DNA of 64,000 bases from Candidatus Stoquefichus massiliensis AP9 (GCF_000455285.1 NZ_HG005285.1:251184-315183); one strand, 5' to 3'; counted from the stretch's first letter, positions 43,990 to 54,863 are shown. Translations and numbers: made by a program. Notes: generated from the letters alone by a model not told the origin.

Positions 43990-44905
43990 TCAATTTCTCC
44001 TTTAATTTCCCAACTAATATTTCTAATTCATCTAATGTCAGTAAAGTTGCTCCACTGGCATAGGCATGTCCGCCCCCTCTAAATTCGCTTGCAATTTCAT
44101 TAATGGCTATATCCCGACTACGAATACTAACACGATAATTGTTTTCTTCCACATTTTGTGTAATCGCCATCCACACTTTAAATTCCTCAAAATTAGCCAA
44201 TGTATTCACATAGTTTGATCCTTGTGATCGGTTAATTTGCAACATTTCTAAGTCTTGAGCACTCAAATAATACCAGGCAACTTGTCCGTCTTCTTGATAA
44301 TTGTTGTAAATGAAACGAGTGACTTCCAAATCTTTTTTATTTCTCATATAAAGTGATTGATAAAGTTTCTCTATATTAATTCCAGCACTCAGCAAATAAG
44401 CCGCAGCTCCAAATGTTTTTTGGGATGTAGAACTATATAGGAAACGATTACTATCACCTATAATTCCTAAATAAAGAGACTGTGCTGCATTTATTGGCAA
44501 AGCCACATGTGCTTCTTTCAACAGCAAAGCAACTATTTCACTACATGAAGAAGCTTCCACATCTTCAATATTAAAATCACCATATGAATCCACAACAATA
44601 TGATGATCAATCTTTAAGATTCGATCACAGTCTGAAATATCTCCATCAATACGTTCACGATTAGCTGTATCTAAAACAATTCCTAAAGTTGAACCTTTGA
44701 TCAATTGACTGACTTCAAAAGATGGAAAAAGTGACAAAAGTTCACTTTCCATATTTCCTGCTAATACAATATTTTTTTGTGGAAATAAAGTTTTTAAAGC
44801 ATGGTACATCCCAAATTGAGATCCAAAAGCATCTAAATCAGGATTCACATGTCGATAAATAACAATTTGATCAAATTCTTTTCTTACTTTTAATATCCTA
44901 TCCAT
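43982..44905 (-). CDS. nrnA: DHH-family phosphoesterase, NrnA-like
   Basis: The start is at ATG 44905 (MDRILKVRKEFD) behind AAGGTGAT. The 307-residue protein has the DHH motifs YRHVNPDLDAFGSQ, VLDTANRERI and LKIDHH, plus the DHHA1 glycine-rich FRGGGHAYASGATL. NrnA-type enzymes degrade nanoRNA and 3'-phosphoadenosine 5'-phosphate. Asp replaces nothing essential, but the common NPDGDA is NPDLDA here. It is coupled to the downstream membrane protein. Confidence 0.88.
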   Translation of the reverse strand: MDRILKVRKEFDQIVIYRHVNPDLDAFGSQFGMYHALKTLFPQKNIVLAGNMESELLSLFPSFEVSQLIKGSTLGIVLDTANRERIDGDISDCDRILKIDHHIVVDSYGDFNIEDVEASSCSEIVALLLKEAHVALPINAAQSLYLGIIGDSNRFLYSSTSQKTFGAAAYLLSAGINIEKLYQSLYMRNKKDLEVTRFIYNNYQEDGQVAWYYLSAQDLEMLQINRSQGSNYVNTLANFEEFKVWMAITQNVEENNYRVSIRSRDIAINEIASEFRGGGHAYASGATLLTLDELEILVGKLKEKLNG

Positions 44906-44979
44906 TATTATCACCTTAATCACTATAATATCATAGAATGTCCTTAATATGAACCATGAACCGTAATTATTTATAATAT

Positions 44980-45008
44980 ATGGGAAACTCTTTAAACAAG
45001 TTTCCCAT
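44980..45008 (-). terminator. Hairpin at the end of the Abi_2-like gene
   Basis: ATGGGAAACT pairs with AGTTTCCCAT across the stop codon (10-bp stem). There is no long T-run, so termination may be weak. Confidence 0.45.
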
Positions 45009-47178
45009 TTAAATTCATTTTAGAAGACTTCTCATTTTCCAAAATTGTTCTCCAAGTCTTTGGAAAAGAATAATCTTTTTGAAAATCAAAAGCATTACTT
45101 TCACGATTGGCTTTTCTAATTAAAATCCCTACATCATCAATAAAATCTTCAATATTACTCATATCAGGAGATAATCTTGTCATTATCAATGTATAATAAA
45201 ACAAAGAAGAATGTTTTAAATCATCATCATATCCATTAGCATCAACATCTTTTGTCATGATCGGACGTAATTCTTTTAAAGATGATAAGCGATAAAGACT
45301 TTGATAATGAGCACAACGATTACGTAAATTACTTAAGCTCATCATCCAGCTACAAAACGTCTGAGGTGTAAGATGATAAAAATATGTTCGGAGATATTCG
45401 GATTTATCGTAATAATTTAAATTTTCAAACAAATTAATAATCCAGCCAAATGTCATAATTCCTGCAGCTGTAGAAAATGGTAAAGCATATTTATAACGCT
45501 GATATTCTTCAATAACCTGCAAGTTGTTATTTTTCATTTCATCATCAATACGATCGTGTAACAACTTCACTTGTTCATAATGATCCTGATAATCAGAAAA
45601 TAAATTTCCTATTAAATAGCCTCTTTTATAGAAAGGCTGATATGTTTCTTCCATTAAATATTTTTGATCATAACGATTTGATAAAAAATAAGTAAAAGTT
45701 GAACGAAAATACATTTCAATATCTTCTAAAATGCGTTGATATTCAAAGCGTAAGGAACGATCTAACTTCATAATAACTTGTAAATCATGTAAAGTCATCC
45801 CTGGCGATTTTAAGAGATAAGCATTCACTTTATCATATCCTATCTGATAAACCAGTGATTTAAGCCAATCTAACTGTTGATGATCAGAAGGTGCTAGAAG
45901 ATGGACAATCTTTTGTATATCAACTGGGTTATCCTGAACACTTTCTTTTAAAACATTGAACTTTCCAATTTTAATTGTTTCATGGCTATCCTCTACGTTG
46001 ATTGAAACATCTTCTTCGTCAACACAATTATCTTGTTCATTTTCAATGAAGTCTTCTATTTTCTTTTTTGACACTGACAACAAACGACGTAATATTTCTT
46101 TGTTTTTGAGACCACTTTCTCTAATATCAGATATTAATTCTTCAAGTTTATTTACAGTTTCTTCTTTATCCTCTAATTGTTGAATATCATTATAGAATTG
46201 GTAAAATTCTATCACAAATGGATGGTCTTGTAGTTCTTGGATAATTTGTGTTTTTTTATAGTATAAATGATTTTCTTTATAGAACCATTCAATGATTTCA
46301 AGGTCTTGCTGATTGATTATAGGTTCTTGATGATTATGTGAAATACTTAAGGGTTGTTGATTCTGTATTAATGTTTGATAATGCGTAAGGTGCTCATCAA
46401 TGGCCGACTGTAATGTGAGTATCGATGAGTATTGCTGATAATCATGACTTGTATATGTACTTAATTTTTGAAATGATTCTGTTTTTAATTGTGTAAGTTC
46501 TGCAATCATCAGCTGAGGATCTTTAAGACTATTGATAAGGCGATTCAATTTCTTATAGGTTTTCATAACCAGTTTATCAATTTTCTTATCTCTGTTTTGT
46601 TTTTGAAGTTCTAACTCACTTTGATAATTTTGTTTCGCAATAGCTAATAAATAGCCTGTTTCTTGCTGAAAATAATCATTAATCATATGACGCATAACCT
46701 TACCATGATCATTTTTTTGATATATAAAGTCATCTTTATTTGCTTTATTTTGATAATAATATTTTGCGAGTAAGTAACGTGTTACATCTTCTATATGATG
46801 TGAATTTTGAATGCTTCCTATAGCCACCTGTGATGTCATCAAATTCATATAATCGCTTAATCGGGAAACTGTGGTGATAAAGAAATGATATGTATCTAAT
46901 TCATGATATAAGGCATATTCATCTGTGAATTCTGAATTTTCGATAATCCATTGGATGAGTTCATTTTTGATATCACTCTCTAAATCCTGATAAATTTCAC
47001 TCATCAAATCTAAAAAGTTAGAATAATCATGATGAAGTGTTTCTTTAATTTCATCTATAATAAATTCATTATTTTCAGTTTTATTCATACACTGAACAAA
47101 TAGTTTCTTGCTTTCTTTTTCATCATTAGCTATTTGAAAGAGTTTTCTAAAATCAGATTGATCCCATACCTTTTTCAT
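44992..47178 (-). CDS. Large Abi_2/AbiD-F-like HEPN protein, 728 aa
   Basis: The start is at ATG 47178 (MKKVWDQSDFRKLF) behind GGAAGG. The last about 280 residues carry Abi_2 signatures: LKSPGMTLHDLQVIMKLDR, FEYQRILEDIEMYFRSTFTYFLS, LPFSTAAGIMTFGWIINLFENL and LSNLRNRCAHYQSLYR, the last giving the HEPN RNase motif Arg-Asn-x3-His. Lactococcal AbiD/AbiF proteins are about 300-400 residues and abort phage infection. Here a long N-terminal region of about 430 residues, helical and rich in Gln/Asn/Glu, precedes it and is unrecognised. It stands alone between ackA and nrnA. A defence role is plausible but inferred. Confidence 0.75.
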   Translation of the reverse strand: MKKVWDQSDFRKLFQIANDEKESKKLFVQCMNKTENNEFIIDEIKETLHHDYSNFLDLMSEIYQDLESDIKNELIQWIIENSEFTDEYALYHELDTYHFFITTVSRLSDYMNLMTSQVAIGSIQNSHHIEDVTRYLLAKYYYQNKANKDDFIYQKNDHGKVMRHMINDYFQQETGYLLAIAKQNYQSELELQKQNRDKKIDKLVMKTYKKLNRLINSLKDPQLMIAELTQLKTESFQKLSTYTSHDYQQYSSILTLQSAIDEHLTHYQTLIQNQQPLSISHNHQEPIINQQDLEIIEWFYKENHLYYKKTQIIQELQDHPFVIEFYQFYNDIQQLEDKEETVNKLEELISDIRESGLKNKEILRRLLSVSKKKIEDFIENEQDNCVDEEDVSINVEDSHETIKIGKFNVLKESVQDNPVDIQKIVHLLAPSDHQQLDWLKSLVYQIGYDKVNAYLLKSPGMTLHDLQVIMKLDRSLRFEYQRILEDIEMYFRSTFTYFLSNRYDQKYLMEETYQPFYKRGYLIGNLFSDYQDHYEQVKLLHDRIDDEMKNNNLQVIEEYQRYKYALPFSTAAGIMTFGWIINLFENLNYYDKSEYLRTYFYHLTPQTFCSWMMSLSNLRNRCAHYQSLYRLSSLKELRPIMTKDVDANGYDDDLKHSSLFYYTLIMTRLSPDMSNIEDFIDDVGILIRKANRESNAFDFQKDYSFPKTWRTILENEKSSKMNLNGKLV

Positions 47179-47243
47179 AGAACATACCTTCCTTTTTTGA
47201 TTCACTGTCATTTATATTATAACATATTATTTAAGCAATATGT

Positions 47244-47270
47244 AAAAAAGAAGAACTTGAAGTTCTTCTT
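47244..47270 (-). terminator. Terminator after ackA
   Basis: AAGAAGAAC (47248-47256) pairs with GTTCTTCTT (47262-47270). Six T follow on the minus strand, right after the ackA stop. Confidence 0.8.
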
Positions 47271-48465
47271 ATAAGTTTAACAATCTTACTGTATCTCTTG
47301 CAATCATGACCTCTTCATTTGTTGGAATAACCATGACTTTGATTTGTGAATATTGATGAGAAATAACTCTATTTTCTGAACTTCTCACAGAATTCAGTTC
47401 TTCATCCAAGAAAACACCAAAAGCCTTAGAAACATCATCAATAATAATACGTCTTAAATATGCTGCATTTTCTCCAACGCCTGCCGTAAAAGCAATAGCA
47501 TCACAACCACCAAGTTCAGCATAATAAGCACCAATATATTTAGAAACAATACGCGCATATAATAAACCAGTTAATAAAGCTCGCTCATCTCCATCATGAA
47601 ATAATGCATTTTCAATATCTCTTGAATCTGAAGAAATACCAGAAATACCTAACATCCCAGATTTCTTATTATAAATATCTAATACTTCATCAGGTGTTTT
47701 ATTTAATTTCTTACATAAATAAGGCATAATTGATGGATCAACATCACCACAACGTGTTCCCATCATCACACCAGCAAGTGGTGTAAACCCCATCGATGTA
47801 TCAATACATTTCCCATCTAACACTGCTGAAATACTTGCACCATTTCCAAGATGACAAACAATAACACGTGATCCCCTAGGTTTTCCTAACATTTCAATGA
47901 CTTGTTCAGAAACATATTTATGACTTGTTCCATGTGCACCATATCTTCTTACCTTTAAGTCAGTATAATATTCTAATGGTAAAGGATATAAATATCTTTC
48001 CTGATCTAATGTTTGATGAAATGCTGTATCAAATGTGAAAACATGTTCTACACCTGGTAAAGCTTCTTTAAAAGCACGATATCCAACCAAGTGTGCTGGA
48101 TTATGTAATGGTGCTAATTCGCAAAGTTCTTCAACTTTAGCGACAACGTCTTCATCAACCACAGCACTATCACTAAAATATTCACCACCATGAACAATAC
48201 GATGTCCAACTGCATGAATTTCACTTAATTCTTTAACAACACCTTCTTCAACAAGTGCTTTTAATAACATATCTACAGCTACCTGATGATCTGGAATGGG
48301 ACAAGTTGTTGTCTTTTTTTCTCCATTATATTTAATCGTAAAAATACCATCATCCATTCCAATTCTTTCTACAATACCTGAAGTAATAACTTCTTCACTT
48401 GGCATGTTGAATAATTGAAATTTTAATGATGAGCTTCCTGCGTTTACCGCCATAACTTTTGTCAT
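47269..48465 (-). CDS. ackA: Acetate kinase
   Basis: This enzyme interconverts acetyl phosphate and acetate with ATP formation. The 398-residue protein begins VMAVNAGSSSLKFQLF and contains GHRIVHGG, TFDTAFHQTL, RRYGAHGTSHKYV, HLGNGASISAVLDGKCIDTSMGFTPLAG (read in parts) and FTAGVGENAAYLR. Pta is not in the window. Monocistronic with its own terminator. Confidence 0.96.
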   Translation of the reverse strand: MTKVMAVNAGSSSLKFQLFNMPSEEVITSGIVERIGMDDGIFTIKYNGEKKTTTCPIPDHQVAVDMLLKALVEEGVVKELSEIHAVGHRIVHGGEYFSDSAVVDEDVVAKVEELCELAPLHNPAHLVGYRAFKEALPGVEHVFTFDTAFHQTLDQERYLYPLPLEYYTDLKVRRYGAHGTSHKYVSEQVIEMLGKPRGSRVIVCHLGNGASISAVLDGKCIDTSMGFTPLAGVMMGTRCGDVDPSIMPYLCKKLNKTPDEVLDIYNKKSGMLGISGISSDSRDIENALFHDGDERALLTGLLYARIVSKYIGAYYAELGGCDAIAFTAGVGENAAYLRRIIIDDVSKAFGVFLDEELNSVRSSENRVISHQYSQIKVMVIPTNEEVMIARDTVRLLNL

Positions 48466-48582
48466 ATTCTTATTCCTCCTACATACATATTACTATTGTA
48501 CCTAAAATAAGACATAAACTCAACATTATTTTGAAAGCGATAACAACTTTTTACTTTAAATATTCATCTATACTAAAGTCAT

Positions 48583-49090
48583 TCATGCAATAATCTTTAG
48601 AACATCTTCCTCTGTTTGAATATCAAACAGAAAATCAGTTAATAACTCCAACTGTTTATCTTGACTTATTTCAATTTGTTCTTTTGTTTTTCCAAGAAAT
48701 TTATTCTATTGTTCTTTAACAGCCTAATTAACGTTCTTAGCTAATCTTTACGCCTTCTGCTCTAAACAATATAATTGCTTTACATATACTTGTTTTCTTT
48801 TTCTATGTAACCAATCAATTTAGTGACACTTATCGTTGTCAAAATAATCATTATAATATATCTGCATGTTATTTGTATCCTTATCCTATATATAGAATCT
48901 TTGTAATGCCATTCAAACCTTCTGATGATCAATACAACTGAGTTTTGCAACAACCATATCTATCATATTCACAATGATTCCAGTTCATTCATCTTATCAC
49001 TTAATACCTGTGAAATAGTTAATTGTCTGCTGATATTCAATTGCAATGAAGATAGTCAAATTATATGGTAAAGTTTATCTGGTTTAGGAT
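48583..49090 (-). pseudogene. Multiply interrupted gene remnant, unknown family
   Basis: The 48466-49328 gap holds a long minus-strand frame with coding-like content broken by stops. Reading toward 48583 gives pieces such as VAKLSCIDHQKV, MALQRFYI, DKDTNNMQIYYNDYFDND, IDWLHRKRKQVYVKQLYC, RLAKNVN and KFLGKTKEQIEISQDK, then ELLTDFLFDIQTEEDVLKIIA before a TGA. At least five in-frame stops interrupt it. Further upstream SRQLTISQVLSDKMNELESL continues after a frameshift. I do not recognise the family. The rest of the gap (49091-49328) shows nothing convincing. Confidence 0.5.
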
Positions 49091-49328
49091 ATCCCTGCTT
49101 TCAAAAAGAACAAGATTAGCAAAATAAACACACCTTTCAGGATTTTTTTAAATACTCAGCAAAACCATCAGATGGTTTTGTTATTAATACAATCATATAT
49201 ACTCTTTTTCTAAAGAAAAAATAAACACATATTAGTAAAATATATCTTAAGGATATTATACAATAATCGCTCAAAGAAAAGAGTTTTTCATTCCCTATTT
49301 TTTATTTTAATTCATATAGTATCAAATT

Positions 49329-50204
49329 TTATAAATATTCTGATTTTATGGTAAAGCCTCTTCCTTTTACTTCATTAATATCTGAAACAATGATAAAAGC
49401 TGTCTCATCAATAGAATAAATTGAATCTATTAAAAGAGGATAATCCTTTGTATCAATGACTACCATAAGTACATGAGTTTCTTTTTTGGTATACCCTCCT
49501 AAAGCTTTCATGATTGTTGTTCCGCGATCTATTTTTTGATGAATCATATCATTGATTTTATCCATTTCACTACTCATAATCTCAACTTGTTTCAGTTTTT
49601 GCGTTCCTAACAACATAGTCTGATTAATGATATATGAACATATCCATACAGATATAATCCCATAAATAGCTGCTTCAATCCCATTTGCGATGGCTCCAAA
49701 CAACACTGTCATCCCATCAACCATCAGAACTAAACCAGATAATGATAAATGTGTATATTTATGAATAATCAATGGAATAATATCCATTCCTCCAGTACTG
49801 CCGTTCTTTCGATAGACTAACCCTATCCCTAATCCAATTAAAGCTCCACTACATAAACTGGCAATAAAGGAATCAACTTGGAATAATCCGATTGGTAATA
49901 GCGTATACAAATAACTCACCAGACTTAATAAAATCGGATAACATATTGTACTAATTAAGGTTTTTAATGCAAATGCTTTTCCTAGAATAATAGTTCCTAT
50001 CATAAATAATACATAGACAAGAATCTTAATTGTTAATTCTTCCTGAAAGCCAAAAAATGCATTTAAGATAACTGCTAATCCTGCTGTTCCTCCAACAAGT
50101 ATTTTATTAGGAATAACAAAGCATACTGTTGACACTGCGATCATAAGATTGCCTAAAAGAACCATCGAAATATCTTGTAATATATCATATTTATTTCTTT
50201 TCAT
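49329..50204 (-). CDS. YitT-family membrane protein (DUF161/DUF2179)
   Basis: The start is at ATG 50204 (MKRNKYDILQDIS) behind AATAGGT. A longer frame extends back into the GH1 gene and is rejected. The 291-residue protein has five to six helices with the family segments FVIPNKILVGGTAGLAVIL, GLGIGLVYRKNGSTGGMDIIPL and a C-terminal DUF2179 domain (DRGTTIMKALGGYTKKE, VLMVVIDTKD). Function is not established. A terminator separates it from the PTS operon. Confidence 0.9.
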   Translation of the reverse strand: MKRNKYDILQDISMVLLGNLMIAVSTVCFVIPNKILVGGTAGLAVILNAFFGFQEELTIKILVYVLFMIGTIILGKAFALKTLISTICYPILLSLVSYLYTLLPIGLFQVDSFIASLCSGALIGLGIGLVYRKNGSTGGMDIIPLIIHKYTHLSLSGLVLMVDGMTVLFGAIANGIEAAIYGIISVWICSYIINQTMLLGTQKLKQVEIMSSEMDKINDMIHQKIDRGTTIMKALGGYTKKETHVLMVVIDTKDYPLLIDSIYSIDETAFIIVSDINEVKGRGFTIKSEYL

Positions 50205-50222
50205 ATTCTTACCTATTATTAT

Positions 50223-50250
50223 AAAAAGTGTATGGAAATCCATACACCTT
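50223..50250 (-). terminator. Terminator of the PTS/GH1 operon
   Basis: GTGTATGG (50228-50235) pairs with CCATACAC (50240-50247) with a four-base loop. The minus strand continues with TTTTT. It lies immediately after the GH1 stop. Confidence 0.8.
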
Positions 50251-51723
<1,473 letters not shown>

Positions 51724-51760
51724 TTATTCTTAAATATTATATTTTAAGGGAGAATATGAT

Positions 51761-52114
51761 TTAAGAATTTTCTAATTTATTTTCCAAAGCAGCTAATCTT
51801 TTTTCATAACTGCTTAATATTTTAATCATTTGTTTAGCAATATTAATTTCACTATATATCGTCATTAACGTATCCTGAGCATGAGCAAATAGAAGTGAAT
51901 ATTCAGATTTTTCCCCACTGGTTTCTGCCTGAATAGCATCAGTTTGAACCTTGTGTGCTAAAGTAATTTTAGTTTGGGCATCCTTGATTTTTTCAGTTGC
52001 CAAATCCATATTGGCACTAGCTAAAGCATCTAATGCCTCTTTGCATGATACTCTTGCATCCCCAGCATGAAGGATAATTTCCATTGCTATTTGAACTGTT
52101 TTTTCATCCATCAT
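51761..52114 (-). CDS. PTS lactose/cellobiose-family EIIA
   Basis: This 117-residue helical EIIA of the Lac family has the phosphorylated His78 in LLFAHAQDTLM and the start MEIILHAGDARVSCKEAL. It transfers phosphate from HPr to EIIB. It lies between EIIC and the GH1 enzyme. Confidence 0.93.
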   Translation of the reverse strand: MMDEKTVQIAMEIILHAGDARVSCKEALDALASANMDLATEKIKDAQTKITLAHKVQTDAIQAETSGEKSEYSLLFAHAQDTLMTIYSEINIAKQMIKILSSYEKRLAALENKLENS

Positions 52115-52117
52115 CTA

Positions 52118-53347
52118 TCACTCCTTTATCATTTCTTGTTCTTCTGCTAAGCATTGTCTTTCATAAACCTTAAAGAAAGGATACCAGACAAAACCAGTAG
52201 CAATAAAAATAACAACAACTAAAATCACACCTGTCATCGCTCCACTGGTTGCTAACCATGTCGCAATTGGTGAAGGACAATACCACAATTGAAATAAGAA
52301 ATCCGGAATTGGAGCAAAGGCAATAACTTTTGTAAATAACCAAGCCAGGGAACAGGCAACAATACTATTTAACCACATTGGAATCATTAAAATAGGATTC
52401 CATGCAATGGCACCAAATACTAATGGTTCATTGATATTAAATACTGAAGGAACAATAACTGCTTTTCCTAATGCTTTTAATTTTGTTGATTTGGAAGTAC
52501 AGCATAAGATTGCTAAGGCAAGTGTACAGCCAGCACCACCAATTGCTAAATAAGCATATTCAAATGAATTTGTAAAAACATTGACTGCTCCTGACATATT
52601 TGCTGTAATTGCAGCTAATTTAATAGGTGTTGTAATGGGTGTTAATACCCATGCTGAAATTCCCATTGAATATAAGATAATTGTAATGAGATAAATAAGC
52701 ACAAAACCCCAAAATGTTTCAGTAAAATATTGTAATGGCATAAAGATATTTAATATCGTATTATAAACATCAAAACCAATGATATCAACAACAACCCATC
52801 CGAGAATAACTATACTGCCAACTGGTAGCATTTGATCAAACCAAGCTTTAATAAAATCTGGTAAAACAGAATCTTCCTTGAAGAAAGAAAACTTTCCAAA
52901 CATTCTAATTATAATACCCGCAATGATTCCGGTAATAATCGCAATAAACATTCCCCCAGCACCAAAAGCACTATGAGAAAAGCCAATTGCTTCATCAGCT
53001 ATCAATTGTGGTGTAATGGTTATACCAAATAAAATTAATCCACTTAATCCAGCAATAATTCTTGATTTTCTTAATTTACTTTTTTCCATTAAATTAAATG
53101 GTACTAAGAAAGCCATCATTAATGAGATAACTCCCATTGTCCATCCTTGAGGTACCCAAAAATTAGGCCACCATGCAAGGTTAAATATTGAACCAGGCAA
53201 TGTTAACATTGAAAAGATTGAGCCTAAAAAGATTAATGGCATTGTTTGGTTAATAGAATCTTTCAATGTAACAACCCAGATATTATGATTGATTTTATTC
53301 ATTTTTGGTGAAAAACTTGTTTCCATCCAGTCTAGTAATTTCTTCAC
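52118..53347 (-). CDS. PTS cellobiose-type EIIC permease
   Basis: This 409-residue membrane permease has about ten helices. Family features are NIWVVTLKDSINQTMPLIFLG near the start, FGAGGMFIAIITGI, IGGAGCTLALAI and VFNINEPLVFGAIAWNPILMIP, the sugar-binding loop typical of the lactose/cellobiose group. It moves and helps phosphorylate a beta-glucoside. It is encoded three bases before EIIA. Confidence 0.94.
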   Translation of the reverse strand: MKKLLDWMETSFSPKMNKINHNIWVVTLKDSINQTMPLIFLGSIFSMLTLPGSIFNLAWWPNFWVPQGWTMGVISLMMAFLVPFNLMEKSKLRKSRIIAGLSGLILFGITITPQLIADEAIGFSHSAFGAGGMFIAIITGIIAGIIIRMFGKFSFFKEDSVLPDFIKAWFDQMLPVGSIVILGWVVVDIIGFDVYNTILNIFMPLQYFTETFWGFVLIYLITIILYSMGISAWVLTPITTPIKLAAITANMSGAVNVFTNSFEYAYLAIGGAGCTLALAILCCTSKSTKLKALGKAVIVPSVFNINEPLVFGAIAWNPILMIPMWLNSIVACSLAWLFTKVIAFAPIPDFLFQLWYCPSPIATWLATSGAMTGVILVVVIFIATGFVWYPFFKVYERQCLAEEQEMIKE

Positions 53348-53358
53348 TTTTCTTCTCC

Positions 53359-53673
53359 TTATTGTTCCATCACTTCTTGCAGATGTTCAATAGCCTTTTG
53401 ACCATTTAATGTTGCATAATATTCAGCTTTCATTAAAATCACTTTAACCGGTGCATCTCCAACATAATCTTCAACATCATCTAAAATATATGCAAGATGC
53501 GGTCCAACCATCAAGGCATCAATTTCATCTATATAATTTTCAATTTCTGATTCACTGCGTGCTTTTATATCCAAATGTAATCCCATCTGTGTTGCTGCTT
53601 TTCGCATATTGGCAGCCATAAAACCAGAACTTGCTCCTGAACCACAAACTAATAAAATACGTAATTTATCCAT
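53359..53673 (-). CDS. PTS lactose/cellobiose-family EIIB
   Basis: The start is at ATG 53673 (MDKLRILLVCGSGAS) behind GAGGAT. The 104-residue EIIB has the phosphorylated Cys10 in VCGSGASSGF and the VGPHLAYIL strand. It receives phosphate from EIIA and passes it to the sugar. It is first in the EIIB-EIIC-EIIA-GH1 part of the operon. Confidence 0.93.
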   Translation of the reverse strand: MDKLRILLVCGSGASSGFMAANMRKAATQMGLHLDIKARSESEIENYIDEIDALMVGPHLAYILDDVEDYVGDAPVKVILMKAEYYATLNGQKAIEHLQEVMEQ

Positions 53674-53700
53674 AAATCCTCTTCCTTTCTTTGTATTATC

Positions 53701-53756
53701 ATTATACAAAATAATATCAAAACATGCGACTTGTCTTTTGCACGAGTAACGTGCAA
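53701..53756 (-). promoter_or_regulatory. Promoter and GTGCA palindrome before EIIB
   Basis: TTGCACG (53738-53744) and CGTGCAA (53750-53756) form a perfect inverted repeat with a five-base spacer. A TATAAT -10 box lies on the minus strand at 53701-53706, about 27 bases before the EIIB ATG. The palindrome is centred roughly 43 bases upstream of the -10, a position typical for activators. It shares the GTGCA core with the palindrome at 54765-54798. Confidence 0.55.
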
Positions 53757-53772
53757 CTTTTTAAATCAACCT

Positions 53773-54690
53773 TTATCTTAAGGGTGATGTTGCCATACGA
53801 TTATAAGTATGCCTTTTACCTCTTACGACAAGACTATAAATCATAGTTGATTCTGGTGTTGCTCCAGCATATCCAGCATCACCAATATGATGCATATCAG
53901 TTCCTGTCATCTTTGCCATTAAAGCAATCTGACGCAATGTTTGCTGGTCACTATCTTCCTGTGAAGTCCCAATAGCAGTTAAAGTCATAACACCGAAGCT
54001 ATGTGCATAATCAACAAGTTCTCTGATAAAGTTTGTTGTTATGCCAGGAACAGTCCCTGGAGCAGGCAAAATAATAATATCAGCTCCTGCTTTGGCATAT
54101 CCCTTGACAATGTCTTTTGAAATAATATGACTCCCAGCTTCTTTTAGACTTCCTGCAGCATGCATTTTTCCAGCCATAATAATCATGTTATCGCCTATAA
54201 GTTCTTTGGCTAAAGCAACTTGCAACATGATTTCCTGATTTGTGACACCGGTATTTGGATTACCTGTTAAACTTATAAAATCCATTCCTAATTCCTGACA
54301 TTTTAAGAGTGTTTCACGATTTGATATACGACCGGGACTTAGTTTTATAAACTCAGTTGAGTCCAATGTTGCCTGAGGAATGGCTTCTAAGTTTGTACCT
54401 ACTAACTTACCTGTCAATCTTTTGAGTTCTCGAATAGAATCTTGTGGATGAGCAACAGGTAAGTTTAAAATAAACGGATGCATGACATCAAATACATTGA
54501 GCATCAGACAATCGGCACCCATTGAAGCATATAGTTCACCTAAACAGGCATTTTTTAATGCATTAGGTGCATCTATTGTGGTGACTTCAGATACAATAAT
54601 TCTCCCTTCACTTTTTTGAATTCCTTTTAGCTTTTCTGTCTTATTCATTTGGGCAATCTCTGAAGCTGTACAATCTAATAATCTTTTCAT
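53773..54690 (-). CDS. TIM-barrel-like protein associated with PTS operons
   Basis: This 305-residue soluble protein begins MKRLLDCTASEIAQM. Visible features: SEVTTIDAPNALKNA, ASMGADCLMLNVFDV, VGTNLEAIP, FISLTGNPNTGVTN, AGADIIILPAPGTVPG and a C-terminal HHIGDAGYAGATPES. The glycine-rich turns and alternating strands suggest a TIM barrel. I believe it belongs to the DUF7916-type family found beside lactose/cellobiose PTS genes, with no established activity. It is the first gene of the PTS operon and has a separate promoter region shared with the divergent regulator. Confidence 0.65.
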   Translation of the reverse strand: MKRLLDCTASEIAQMNKTEKLKGIQKSEGRIIVSEVTTIDAPNALKNACLGELYASMGADCLMLNVFDVMHPFILNLPVAHPQDSIRELKRLTGKLVGTNLEAIPQATLDSTEFIKLSPGRISNRETLLKCQELGMDFISLTGNPNTGVTNQEIMLQVALAKELIGDNMIIMAGKMHAAGSLKEAGSHIISKDIVKGYAKAGADIIILPAPGTVPGITTNFIRELVDYAHSFGVMTLTAIGTSQEDSDQQTLRQIALMAKMTGTDMHHIGDAGYAGATPESTMIYSLVVRGKRHTYNRMATSPLR

Positions 54691-54764
54691 TTCTTTCTCT
54701 CCTTTCCTTTGTACACCGTTATTATCTAATCAATTTCTTCTAATTTCCACTCAACATTTTCCTC

Positions 54765-54798
54765 TATAGGCGTGCAAATAAAGGTCTGCACGCCTATA
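54765..54798. promoter_or_regulatory. 12-bp palindromic operator between PTS operon and regulator
   Basis: TATAGGCGTGCA (54765-54776) and TGCACGCCTATA (54787-54798) are perfect inverted arms with a ten-base spacer in the divergent intergenic region. A TATAAT lies at 54837-54842 for the regulator. The site is most simply read as the binding site of the PRD regulator encoded next to it. Confidence 0.6.
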
Positions 54799-54863
54799 AG
54801 TGCAAAATAATAGTGGATTATTGTTTTCATCTTAAAGTATAATGATGATAAGGAGATGGTCAT

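Noticed and set aside
48583..49090. Alternative genetic code explaining the in-frame stops
   Set aside because: TAA, TAG and TGA all interrupt the remnant, and intact neighbours use these as ordinary stops; pseudogene decay is simpler.
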